A stretch of DNA of 64,000 nucleotides from Branchiostoma floridae (taxonomy: Eukaryota > Chordata > Leptocardii > Amphioxiformes > Branchiostomatidae), in the NCBI RefSeq assembly GCF_000003815.2, contig NC_049988.1, positions 1,782,678-1,846,677 on the forward strand, read 5' to 3'. Positions within the stretch are counted from its first letter, which is position 1, and each line of letters begins with the position of its first letter. Both the position numbers and the translations under genes were made by a program. Below, in pieces: positions 45,701 through 56,679 of the stretch. The notes under the pieces are model-generated. The model did no database searches. It was not told where the DNA came from and saw only the letters and a list, made by a program, of their open reading frames with translations.

Positions 45701-48700
45701 GTGCAGAATCTTATGCACTTTACTTACATATTCTGTAATTACTGTTTGGATTTATGATATATATCTACAGAAATAGTAGCTTTGGAAAACGTATTCCAAG
45801 TAAGATGGCTAACATACCTGATGGGGGAGGGGGGCATCCGGCTTGGCCTTGGCTTCGGTAGCATTTTGGAACTCTAAAAAAGCTAGCCACGTTGTATGCA
45901 AGGTCCCACATGATGCAGAAAACTGTCTTTACGAAACACAACATATTGGTTCCCTGTTAATGTAAGAACTAATGGACATCTGAGGCAAAAAAACTACAGA
46001 GCTGGAGCACTGTGACTTGCAACTGTCACTCCCGGTTTAAACGAACTTGAACTTGAATTTCTTTTGCTTTATATAATAAAACAAGTCAAGATATAGAACT
46101 GTACCAAATTTTAGTCCAGACATACAAGCGGTTGCTGAGATATTGCCAACTTCGTACTTCGGCACCCAGCACAAGGGCAGGTCCCGTACAAGGCCAATCT
46201 GAGGGAGCTGTCAGGGGTCCCGTTCTCCCGACAAATGTACAATTCCGGTTGGGTTTCTGTTCTAAAAGAAGTTCCAAGGTGCATATTCTAACTTTCTGAA
46301 TCATTTAGGGTTAGCATGCGGCTTCGTTGCGACAGAAAAGGGGGGGGGGGGGGAACGAGGTTCCGGCCAATGGCAATTCCACGCTGAGTCCCATAGTTAA
46401 GCATAGGGCGGGGCCATAGTGACGTTGCCATGGCAACGGCGGTTCTGACGCTGTAAAACTGGCACGTTTTGAAGTGAGCCGACGTCAATAGTCAATATGC
46501 CATGTGATTTTGGTCGAATACAACTTTGCTTGCAATTCCAGGCCANNNNNNNNNNNNNNNNNNNNNNNNNNNNNNNNNNNNNNNNNNNNNNNNNNNNNNN
46601 NNNNNNNNNNNNNNNNNNNNNNNNNNNNNNNNNNNNNNNNNNNNNNNNNNNNNNNNNNNNNNNNNNNNNNNNNNNNNNNNNNNNNNNNNNNNNNNNNNNN
46701 NNNNNNNNNNNNNNNNNNNNNNNNNNNNNNNNNNNNNNNNNNNNNNNNNNNNNNNNNNNNNNNNNNNNNNNNNNNNNNNNNNNNNNNNNNNNNNNNNNNN
46801 NNNNNNNNNNNNNNNNNNNNNNNNNNNNNNNNNNNNNNNNNNNNNNNNNNNNNNNNNNNNNNNNNNNNNNNNNNNNNNNNNNNNNNNNNNNNNNNNNNNN
46901 NNNNNNNNNNNNNNNNNNNNNNNNNNNNNNNNNNNNNNNNNNNNNNNNNNNNNNNNNNNNNNNNNNNNNNNNNNNNNNNNNNNNNNNNNNNNNNNNNNNN
47001 NNNNNNNNNNNNNNNNNNNNNNNNNNNNNNNNNNNNNNNNNNNNNNNNNNNNNNNNNNNNNNNNNNNNNNNNNNNNNNNNNNNNNNNNNNNNNNNNNNNN
47101 NNNNNNNNNNNNNNNNNNNNNNNNNNNNNNNNNNNNNNNNNNNNNNNNNNNNNNNNNNNNNNNNNNNNNNNNNNNNNNNNNNNNNNNNNNNNNNNNNNNN
47201 NNNNNNNNNNNNNNNNNNNNNNNNNNNNNNNNNNNNNNNNNNNNNNNNNNNNNNNNNNNNNNNNNGAATTTTTGTAAAGACCTCTGTTAAATGGGGTCAT
47301 GCGGGGTCATGCGGAACTGCAGCCGACTCACAGGGGCAGGCAGCTGCAAAGGTCACGCGCATTTATACACCAAATGGATAAACATCAAAACCTTACACAT
47401 ACCACCTGAAAGTCGACTTCTTGTACTACCATATAGCAAAGCTCATCCCCCACTGTCGTTCACGTTACGGTGTTTACAGGCGCTTCCAGATTTCGGCCGC
47501 ACTACTTTTTTGCCCCTACGTAATAGACCACGGGGGTCGCGTAGAAATACTGTGGGCTGCGACCTTAAACGAACTTGAACTTGAATTTCTTTTGCTTTAT
47601 ATAATAAAACAAGTCAAGATATAAAACTGTACCAAATTTTAGCCCAGACATACAAGCGGTTGCTGAGATATTGCCAACTTCGTACTTCGGCACCCAGCAC
47701 AAGGGCAGGTCCCGTACAAGGCCAATCTGAGGGAGCTGTCAGGGGTCCCGTTCTCCGGAGAAATGTACAATTCCGGTTGGGTTTCTGTTCTAAAAGAAGT
47801 TCTAAGGTGCATATTCTAACTTTCTGAATCATTTAGGGTTAGCATGCGGCTTCGTTGCGACAGAAAAGGGGGGGGGGTGAACGGGGTTCCGGCCAACGGC
47901 AATTCCACGCTGAGTCCCATAGTTAAGCATAGGGCGGGGCCATAGTGACGTTGCCATGGCAACGGCGGTTCTGACGCTGTAAAACTGGCACGTTTTGAAG
48001 TGAGCCGACGTCAATAGTCAATATGCCATGTGATTTTGGTCGAATACAAGTTTGCTTGCAATTCCAGGCCAATCCCCGCTGTGGTTCAAACGAACTTGAA
48101 CTTGAATTTCTTTTGCTTTATATAATAAAACAAGTCAAGATATAAAACTGTACCAAATTTTAGTCCAGACATACAAGCGGTTGCTGAGATATTGCCAACT
48201 TCGTACTTCGGCACCCAGCACAAGGGCAGGTCCCGTACAAGGCCAATCTGAGGGAGCTGTCAGGGGTCCCGTTCTCCCGACAAATGTACAATTCCGGTTG
48301 GGTTTCTGTTCTAAAAGAAGTTCCAAGGTGCATATTCTAACTTTCTGAATCATTTAGGGTTAGCATGCGGCTTCGTTGCGACAGAAAAGGGGGGGGGGGG
48401 GGAACGAGGTTCCGGCCAATGGCAATTCCACGCTGAGTCCCATAGTTAAGCATAGGGCGGGGCCATAGTGACGTTGCCATGGCAACGGCGGTTCTGACGC
48501 TGTAAAACTGGCACGTTTTGAAGTGAGCCGACGTCAATAGTCAATATGCCATGTGATTTTGGTCGAATACAACTTTGCTTGCAATTCCGGGCCGATCCCC
48601 GCTGTGGTTCAAGGTAGCAGAACACAGTTTTCGGCCTATGGGGATTCCTATAGTTAAGGACCACAAGGTGACTGACATCGACGCTGATAAAATCATAGCA

Positions 48701-49973
48701 GGGTGCAGTTTTTAAGCACGACAAACTAATATGTTGAAGTCGAGGGTATAACCTACCAAAATAATTGAAAAACAGAAAAAGTTGTCGTTTTGAATTTTTG
48801 TAAAGACCTCTTTTAAATGGGGTCATGCGGGGTCATGCGGAACTGCAGCCGACTCACAGGGGCAGGCAGCTGTAAAGGTCACGCGCATTTATACACCAAA
48901 TGGACAAACATCAAAACCTTACACATACCACCTGAAAGTCGACTCCTTGTACTACCATATAGCAAAGCTCATCCCCCACTGCCGTTCACGTTACGGTGTT
49001 TACAGGCGCTTCCAGATTTCGGCCGCACTACTTTTTTACTCCTACGTAATAGACCACGGGGGTCGCGTAGAAATACTGTGGGCTGCGACCTCAAAATAGC
49101 AGCAAAGGATGATGGGAGTAATTTCCCATGATCCTTAGCAAAAGGAAAATTCTTACTGCAAGAAAATCTTTCTTTGATAAACTCTCGTATTGGGAAAACA
49201 AAAGAAAATCGATGCTAGTTCTAAATTATTTTTCATATCTTGATGCTCCTATTGTTTAAACTTAGTGTTGTCAAGAATATAAGGAGAAAATTATAGTTTT
49301 ATTGTTTTCATTAAATATTATAACAATAAGAAAAACAAGAATCATCTTTCTTAAATTTTCTTGATAAGATTAAGAAGCATAATAACATTCAAGAATTTTA
49401 TGCTAGTCATAGCTTGTTTCATAATTTCTTGCTTTTCTTATTAGTATTCAGTCAAGCGAGTTCAGAAAAATATGCTAATATCTTCTTACATATAATCAAG
49501 AAAACAAGAAACGTCTTTCTTAAACTTTATGGATAAAGATAACAAGAACATTTAAGAATTTTATGCTAGTTATAAGTTGTTTAGCAATTTCTTGATTTTC
49601 TTTATTTTTTCTTTTCTTTGTTGAACAGTATCTGGTCAAGAAAGTGATAAAAAAACTATTTCATTTTCTTAAGTTATAGCATGAAAACCAAGAATTACGT
49701 TTCTCAGACTTTCTACATTGAGATAACAAGAAAGTTCAAGAATGTTATTCTGGTGAAAACAAATCCTAAAGAAAAAACTAGCATATGGCAAGAATAATAA
49801 TCTTCAGGATAGATTCTGCAATATTTTCCATTTGAACAAACAAGAAGCAAATCTTGTGTAAAGACTGGAAAAGAAAGTTTTACTTTAATTTCTTGAACAT
49901 TCTTGCTCACTAATCAGTATTTATATTTCAGCCATACCATAGGTATGGTGAAATATATTGTATTCGTATTGTT

Positions 49974-50008
<35 letters not shown>

Positions 50009-51971
50009 CCTGTCAAATCTTCAGAACACGGTATCTCCCTTGTTTCTCAACAGAATGATTTGAAATTTGGCACAAGGGTAGAGTGGGCCAATACCCTCGG
50101 ACGTTTTTTTCATTTTTTCCATATCTGGCTCTTAAATGATTTTATTAAGGTTTTTTGGTCATCTTAAGACCAAAACTGTATATTTGGGCCCCCTGTACCC
50201 TGGTATTATAACCGAATGAGCTGAAATTTGGTACAGATGTGCCTTGATAAGTCCCCCATATAGATTCAATATCAGTTTTGGTGTACAGTATAACAAAATA
50301 CTTATTTTTGCGATTTTTTGGTCATTTTTTTACCAAAAAATGACACTTTTGGCTCCTGTACCTTGGTTTTAGAACCGGATGACCTGAAATTTAGTATAGG
50401 AGTGCCCTAGACATATGCGCACATGGATTCAATAACACTTGAGGCATACGGTACAACAAAATGCTTAATTTTGCGATTATTTGGCCATTTTATGACGAAA
50501 AAGTACACTTTTGGCTCTTGTGCTCTGGTTTTAAAACCAAATGACCTAAATTTTGGTAAAAGGGTGCACTAGATATTTATTCAAATGAAACATGTATAAT
50601 TTTTGTCATCGACTAAGTCAAAATGATATATTTGGGGATTTTTTTGTTATTTTCCAATAGCCAGAGGGGTCAATGACCTTAAGGTCGTTGACCCCCAGCT
50701 GCAGATTGCACCTGCTGGCATATATGTCTATTTAATCTAATTAGTTAGGTAACCAATCACTTAGCCTGAATCTATATCCTAAAGAGGGGGGGGGGGGTGG
50801 CAGCCAATCAGCGAGCCCGGTGTTGTAAGGAAGAGTCCATTCTTACACGGAGGGGTTCATTTTTTTTTTAAATTCATCATTGGACTGGTGAAGTCTTTCA
50901 GTGGATGCAGTTTTGGACAGGTCTATTTTGCAATTTTACAGAATGTGTGCTGGAAGAGTCTATTCTCGCACGGAGGGGGGATTTTTCAAAATTCATATTT
51001 TGGACTTTGGTGACTTCTAGTTTGTCAAAGTCTTTCAGTCGGGTTATTTTTGGACTGGTCTAATTTGCAATTTTACATGGGTGTTCTGGAAGAGTCCATT
51101 CTTGCATAGAGGGGGCTTTTTTTAAAAATCCATTTTTTGGACTTCAGTGATTATGTCAAAGTCCTATTTTAGCGGATGTATTTTGGACTGCTCTACTTTA
51201 CATGGAAGAGTCCATTTTTTGCACACGGAAGGGGGATTTTTTCAAATTCAGTTTTGAACGGGTGATGATTCAAAATTCAATTTTAGTGGAAGTGTTTTTA
51301 GACTGGTCTATTATACCTTTTTATGCACTGGGACGTTTTTTGCTAAATTCAATTTTGGATTTGGTTTCTTATTCAAAAGGCCAAGGTTTCAGTGGGAGTA
51401 TTTCTGGACTGGTCTATTGTGCAAATTCACATAGGGTGCACTGGAGTCCATTCTTGAACGGGGGAATTTTGTAAGACTCATTTTTGGGTTAAACCGTCAT
51501 TAGTAAAAGTGATTTTTCAAATGGGTGATTTTGAAATAGCCTATTGTTGCATGGGGAGGGAGATGGCTGAAATATGCTGTATTTGCTCTCAAGCAAATGT
51601 CGGCCTTTCTAGTTTAGAAATATTTTCTTCGGTTAAGAAAAACAAGAATAAAAATCTTTGTGTAGGAATTCGCATACAAAGGTTTTATGGGAGGTTTCTT
51701 GATTTTTCTCAACCTTTCTTTCTACAAGAAACATTTTCTCTTCGTAAGAAAAAACAAGAAAACAAGAAAAATAAGAAAAAAAATTTTTTGTAGTGTAGAC
51801 GTTTCTTGGTCTCCTTGCCACTTGTCAGGAGCGCTGTTGCCATGACGGACACGCCCGCTGTAACCACCCTGATGGACAGGAAGGGGTTGGCGCGGCGGCC
51901 CGCTGGTTTGGCCGCTATCAGGGCGCGAAAAAGGGGACCGGACCGGCTCTGCTTGCTTGTACATGACCGTA
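42797..51971 (-). CDS. C-type lectin 1, type II membrane protein, coding exon split by a transposon
   Basis: Exons on the minus strand: cytoplasmic 51798-51971 plus 44624-44682 (one exon, split by the 44683-51795 transposon); TM 44317-44462 (SYMAAGIAVLLSLLVVGLTP); coiled coil 43900-44167 (heptad-like DALKRNQD repeats); lectin domain 43108-43500; last exon 42797-42807 (Gly-Arg-Pro-stop). Phases match throughout. The lectin domain has CPEGY, GICYKAF, WFGLHDQ, EWVDGS, a QPD motif and WND (KWNDTSC), so the calcium/sugar site looks intact and, by the family rule, prefers galactose-type sugars. The tail carries DTYEEAEAV. The exon with the start Met was not found upstream. Unless the insertion is spliced out or polymorphic, full-length protein cannot be made. 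Confidence 0.8.
44683..45130. repeat. Left subterminal TTTCTTG-rich region of the CACTA-like element
   Basis: TTCTTG or TTTCTTG occurs repeatedly (for example near 44711, 44866, 44951, 45012, 45092), matched by CAAGAAA-rich sequence on the right (49133-49921 and 51615-51780). In CACTA elements such repeats bind the element's own regulatory protein; here that is inference. Confidence 0.6.
45131..46037. other. Interior of the CACTA-like element, no gene seen
   Basis: No domain-bearing frame. If the element ever coded for a transposase, nothing recognisable remains here. Confidence 0.45.
46424..46437. promoter_or_regulatory. Perfect palindromic RFX X-box (first of four)
   Basis: GTTGCCATGGCAAC, a perfect match to the RFX-factor X-box consensus (GTNRCC..RGYAAC). 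It is also present at 47950-47963 and 48473-48486 in the other A blocks and at 53991-54004 in an unrelated piggyBac-like element. Activity is not shown. Confidence 0.5.
46546..47265. other. Assembly gap (720 N)
   Basis: Falls in copy I of the tandem duplication. The matching stretch in copy II, 48072-48791, is also 720 bases, so the missing sequence can be predicted to be the end of the truncated A block plus most of A+B. Confidence 0.95.
49922..51612 (+). mobile_element. Helitron-like element with hairpins at both ends, nested copy
   Basis: The left end is a 36-bp near-palindrome (TATATTTCAGCCATACC ... GGTATGGTGAAATATA, 49922-49957). The right end has hairpin ATTTGCT/AGCAAAT, ten bases and CTAG at 51609-51612. 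Inside are a TTTC microsatellite (49973-50006), about three 150-bp repeats (50175-50600; ctgtaccctggt..aaccgaatgagctgaaatttgg type) and five or six 120-bp repeats (50835-51490; ggaagagtccattcttgcac type). No Rep/helicase was seen, so it is non-autonomous. A second long copy is at 60335-61816. Confidence 0.65.
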
Positions 51972-52319
51972 CTGTACAGACAACAGGGGATTGTACAACT
52001 GCTAACGTCAAGGTTCATGAATATGGACAATAATACCATGATTAGTCTGAAGAAGTGAGGATATCTTTGCCCATATTTGGAGAGATGCCGCGGTATGACG
52101 TACTGAAGATGATATTTTGTTTTTCTTCAAGGGGCAGACTAATTTTCTGGGAAAAGAAGTTGGATTTCAGCTCGATTCCCCGTACCCCGGCGCGTAGGTG
52201 GAATACCCCACACGACTCTCATGGGAGAAGAAAGAGAGATGGAGAGAGAGACGGAGACAGAGAGAGAGAGAGAAACGGCAAGAGATAGACAGACAAACAC
52301 AGGCACAGACAGGGGGACA
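51972..52319. other. Upstream of the split lectin exon; simple repeat
   Basis: Intron-like sequence with a GA/GAGAC-rich run at 52229-52290. The first exon of lectin 1 should lie near here but was not recognised. Confidence 0.4.
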
Positions 52320-53125
52320 CAGACTCAAACAGCACTTGGGTATACGACTACTGTAGACAGTAGGAAATCACTCCACACAACTCTGTTGAGAAGTATGCTA
52401 GAGTACTGCTCGCCAGTTTGGTGCCCCGGGTAACGCAAGCTGATCAGTCTTATAGAAGGTGTCCAGCGTTGGGCATTTAGGTATATACTGGTGCTGGTCT
52501 TGAACATCCCGGCTATAAATCCAGGTTGACGTCTTTGGGTATTCTACCACTCTCATATTGAGAGTAGCTGCCGAAGTTCTATTCTTTTTAAAGTGTTGGG
52601 GGAACATACATGTATATGATGAACCTGTTTCTTTTTTATCTGGGGGCACTAGAAGCTTTAGGGACAACATGGCTAAACCCTTTAGAACTAAAACTAAGCA
52701 ATTTGCTACTTCATACATCCCGAGACTTATTTGCATTTGGAATGGCCTAGATGGGAACCTGAGAGCCATGGACCGATGTGTCTCTCAGTCCTCACACATA
52801 TCCACCTTCAAACGACAGTTGTTTAAACACCTACATAACCGATTTACACAGCTCTATGATACAGACTCCCTATGCACCGGGACTTCGTTCTGCTCCTGTT
52901 CGACGTGCTTCACCACAATAATCGTTTCATTTTGTACTCATTCATTGTGTATTTAGAATATAAGTTACCTTATGTTTCCAATTATTGTTGTATATACCAT
53001 TTTATACCATTATTTACTTGAATGTGTATTTTGTTTGTTTCGGGGAGACAACTTGCAGAGGTGACCTGTCACCTGTTTTGTCTTACCCTCCATTTTTCAT
53101 GTGGAAAGTGCAATAAACAAATAGA
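52320..53125 (+). mobile_element. 5'-truncated, decayed non-LTR retrotransposon (3' end)
   Basis: The thumb region of a LINE reverse transcriptase is recognisable in pieces: LRSMLEYCSPVWCPG (52388-52432), then after a frameshift LISLIEGVQRWAFRYIL (52441-52491), then FATSYIPRLICIWNGLDG and STFKRQLFKHLHNRF (52690-52844). A 3' tail with a caataaacaaatagacagacaga microsatellite follows. It is broken by frameshifts and is not the same element as the one in the polycystin intron. Confidence 0.7.
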
Positions 53126-53436
53126 CAGACAGACAGAAACAGATAGACAGTCAGACCAAAAAAGGCAGAGAGACAGAAAGACAGAGAAACAGAGAGGGAG
53201 ACAATATGAGACTATTGAATTAAAACTGTTGCAGCACAAGACAAAGTGACTACAGTAACTCACACTTACTCAAGTCAACCGCACCATACACTCTAAGCTG
53301 CCTCATGTGTTTTAATACTGGTCAGTGTCAAAAGTGTCATCACGACTATATCGAGCCAAGAGGGTTAAACTTTTTAACTTCCTTGGGTCTAGTAAAATAA
53401 CCTCATATAGCATTATCGCGGTTATGTAATGGTTAA

Positions 53437-54391
53437 CCCTCAAACACCCGAGTGGGGTCCATTTGGACCCAGGCGTAAATTTTGTTGTGCCATTTAAACA
53501 CTTTTGATATGAGGAAAAAATCCTTCCGTGACATTGTCGGTCAATATCTGCTATACATTCTCCTAAGTTTTTACGAAGATTGGTACAATACTGTGGAAAC
53601 TATAAAGAAAGTCTGTGTTCAGTCCGTCTGGGGTCCAAACGGACCCCAGCAAAAATGTGCAGTTTTTAAAACAAACTTTTGAGACTAACTCCTTAAGTAC
53701 TTATCGTATAACCACCAAACTTTCAGAGGATAATAAATATGTGCAACTAAATCCTCACAATAGTGTCATCACCATATAATATGACGACATTATGACGTTA
53801 TTTAGCTGATAAGGTCGGCCATCTTGGATGACGTCATAAAATTAGCATTAATTATAAATTTTGAATCATGAAAATTACATTTAATTTCATAGAATTTAAT
53901 TGTTGTAAGAAAACAAGTGTATTTTACCAAGAAAACCTTGTTTAAATGGAAATTGGCAAATTTTGGCCAAAAAATGCCTGTCATTATTCCGTTGCCATGG
54001 CAACCCCCAAAAATGATAAAGTTACTTTTTTGACAAAAAAAATTTGCTAACAATATTTTGCGATAAATTACCAAGTTTCTTAGATTTAGCAGTAACCGTT
54101 CATCAGTTATGCGACGTAAACGTTGCTAAGGGCCTCAAAATTACCCTCTCTGGTCAGCATGGGTTCAGTGCAAAATGTGGTCCTTCTGTTCTTTTGCATA
54201 AATTATGATGATGAGGTAGAATTAGCAACACCTTAACATCTCAAAATATTTGTCTTACATTGACGAAGCAATGTATGTACAATGATCACCGATAAGAATT
54301 GGGGCTAAGATTTTATGAACAAATCACTTTGGGGTCCGTTTGGACCCCACTCGGTCATTTTAGTCGCAAAAAAAGGTCGGGTGCTTGAGGG
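53437..54391. mobile_element. piggyBac-like MITE, 955 bp, with internal hairpins
   Basis: The left end CCCTCAAACACCCGAGTGGGG is preceded by TTAA (53433-53436). The right end is the inverted ...GGTCGGGTGCTTGAGGG followed by TAAA, a near TTAA. Palindromes of the form GGGGTCCNNTTGGACCCC lie near both ends and at 53631-53648, and the perfect X-box palindrome lies at 53991-54004. No transposase was found. Confidence 0.7.
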
Positions 54392-55371
54392 TAAAAAACA
54401 TTGAAAAAATGGAGCAGCTTGTATTTGTTTATTTGTAGATTCGTTCACTGTCAGATGCGGTGCAATATAACATTGAACGCCAGGGGGAGCCTTTGTTACA
54501 AGAGTTTTGTTACAGCATCGTTTGAAGCAAAATAACCGACTTCCCAATGAAAGAACACGAATGAAGAATTTATTGAAAACCAGGACTTACTTGTGCGAGA
54601 GTTCGGAGGGCGTTGGTCATCGAAAGGGCGGCATAATAGTTGAACACAGTTTATGTCCTGTGTTATAATGTACATGTTATCTTTGTTTAGGAAACGTTTG
54701 ATAAGCAGTAATGCATTGACACTGCCAAACCACGACCTTTTCACTTTCTAGACTTCCGTATGTAAAACAAAACCTTCTGGCTACGTGCAAAAATATATAG
54801 GTATATTTTTTACAATATATATGAGAACTGAGGCGTGTCTACAATTGTAAAGTAATGCATAATGGTATTCACCATTTCTCCTGTGTTATTTTACTACTCA
54901 ACAAACTTCTAAAACAACATGTTGCTTTGGGCCCATTGCTTTATCCATATGTGAAAATGCAAGCGTGCACACAATCCAAACAAGAACCTGAGGTAAGACA
55001 ATATGATCCTTAACAAGGCTGATATTTATGTAAAGAAAAATATAATAGATTTGATACGGTCAAACCAGAATCTTTCTACTTCTAGCATGTTTCCTAAGAA
55101 AAACATTTTGGCTACATGCCAAAATACAGGTACTTTCTTTGTAATATATATGAGAAGTGAGGCGTGTCTAATATTGTACTTAGTACTAATTCATTGCTTT
55201 GGTGCCTATACTCTCTTTCTCGTGCGTTAATTTACTACTCAACAAATTCGTAAACAAAGTGCTGTTTGGGCCCATTGTTACATTTTCATATTTATCATTT
55301 TACTGGTCAGTATTTTACTGAAGATATCCGGAGGGCCGGTTTACAGTGGTAAAGATAGTTCTGCATGTCGC
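54392..55371. repeat. 3' flank of lectin pseudogene 2
   Basis: Partly matches the flanks of lectins 1 and 3 (for example cattgacactgccaaaccac..cttttcactttctag near 54715 and cgcctagggacgacctgaaaac at the border). No gene. Confidence 0.55.
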
Positions 55372-56600
55372 CTAGGGACGACCTGAAAACAAACATGAGG
55401 CATAAAATATGGAGTGGTGTGTTTTGGAATGGTTCATAATCATCATTGGTCTAACGTGATTAGTCTGATGGAGACTTGAGCTGTGCAATGTTCACTAGAA
55501 AGAAGGGTTTCAGGAAACGGTACGGTTATAAGAAGTACCTGGGACAGCCTGGCATATGAAGAAATACTTCCCTCTTCAACCTGATCGTGCAGGCCGAACC
55601 AGAGGGCATCATCGTCGATCACGGACTTGTACAGGGAGATCAGGAAGCCGTTGGTCTCAGCGTCTCGGGGCCGCCGTCTTCACCACAGGCCGCGGCCGCA
55701 TCGCTGAAGGTCTTCTTTTTGTAGAAGGCCTTGTAGCAGATTCCGTTCAAAGTCCGTTCAAAGTTGTGTAACCGTTAGGGCACGATGCTGAAAAACATGT
55801 AGTAACATCTGACATGTATATAGACATGATAGGTAGCTAAAAAGTAACAGTTCATTAGATATGCTTCATCAGAACAACCCCAAACAAGTAAATAAAGACA
55901 GTAAATGAGTAGAAAAAAACTCGACAACATAAATAACAACAACGGAAAACCAAATTACCTGACGTCTTACTCATCTCGTGAAGACGCTGTTCCAAGGCAG
56001 CGGTTTGGCTGCGCTCCTTGTCCAAGTCGTACTTCAAGGTGTCAACTGTGGTGGACAGCTGACGTATGTTGTCTTGGTCACGCTTCAAGGCGTCAAAAGT
56101 GGTGGACAGTTGGCGCATGTCGTCTCGGTCGTGCTTCAAGGCGTCAACAGTGGCGTACAGTTGGCGCATGCCGTCTTGGTGGTGCTTCAAGGCGTCAACA
56201 GCGGCGTACAATTGGCGCATGCCGTCTTGGCGGCGTTTCAATGTGTCAACAGTGGCGGACAGTTGGCGCATGTCATTTTGGTATTGCTTCAAGGCGCCAG
56301 CAGTGGTAGACAATCGGGATATTTCCTAAAACGTTTGCCAGAATACCAAACTTAAGAAAATGTCAAGGACAGAGAAAAGCATCTTCTCTCTCGTACGTCT
56401 CTCGAGTAAAACGTAAGACAAAGTGTGTTGAAATTTAGACAAGATTATCTACAATGCAAGAGTGTTTACCTCTTTATTGATGAACGTCAGAGGGGCGAGT
56501 CCCAAAGAGATCAGTACGGCAATGCCGGCGGCGATGCAGCTGCGGTTGGAGCGGATGAAGCTTCAGAGAGCACCGCGGCCGCTTGCTTCACCGCTTGCCG
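55372..56600 (-). pseudogene. C-type lectin 2, pseudogene
   Basis: Remains of the same exon set: last exon 55372-55382 (Gly-Arg-Pro-stop), lectin domain remnant 55540-55787, coiled coil 55959-56325 (intact, DALKR repeats), TM exon from 56470 to about 56600. Lesions seen directly: a 10-bp tandem duplication (gaacggactttgaacgga) early in the lectin exon creates a stop; the start of the PRDAE segment has lost bases; the whole region between EEG and the final YFFICQAVPG, including QPD and WND, is deleted out of frame; in the TM exon a Cys codon of the paralogues is TGA; and the TM exon's 5' splice region is replaced by G-rich sequence. No cytoplasmic exon was found. Confidence 0.85.
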
Positions 56601-56679
56601 CTTGCTGTGGGGGGTACTCTTCCAAATCACCCCTTTGGGGGGGGGGGGGGTACTGTTTCTTTTTTTCTAAATCAGGTTT

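Larger units (their letters stand above)
46038..49093. repeat. Tandem duplication of a 1.5-kb unit inside the CACTA-like element
   Basis: The unit starts aacgaacttgaacttg at 46038, 47566 and 48087. Each 1.53-kb copy consists of a truncated A block (521 bp) and a complete A+B block (about 1,006 bp, ending gtgggctgcgacct). Copy I (46038-47565) is interrupted by the gap; copy II is 47566-49093. Every A block holds a G run, a GTTGCCATGGCAAC palindrome and gtaaaactggcacg. Confidence 0.85.
44683..51795. mobile_element. CACTA-like transposon, 7.1 kb, in a lectin coding exon
   Basis: Ends CACTACAAAAAATGAATTTT (left) and complement CACTACAAAAAATTTTTTTT (right) are inverted repeats of about 40 bp, continuing TTCTTATNTTTCTTGTTTT. 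TA flanks both sides (44681-44682, 51796-51797). CACTA termini and dense subterminal copies of TTTCTTG/CAAGAAA motifs fit the EnSpm/CACTA type, although plant CACTA elements usually duplicate 3 bp. No transposase was seen. Inside lie a 1.5-kb tandem duplication (46038-49093) and a nested Helitron-like element (49922-51612). Confidence 0.75.

Noticed and set aside
46086-48537. Repeated minus-strand frames (for example MTSAHFKTCQFYSVRTAV)
   Set aside because: They occur once per A block of the tandem duplication, have no domain, and are interrupted by G runs.
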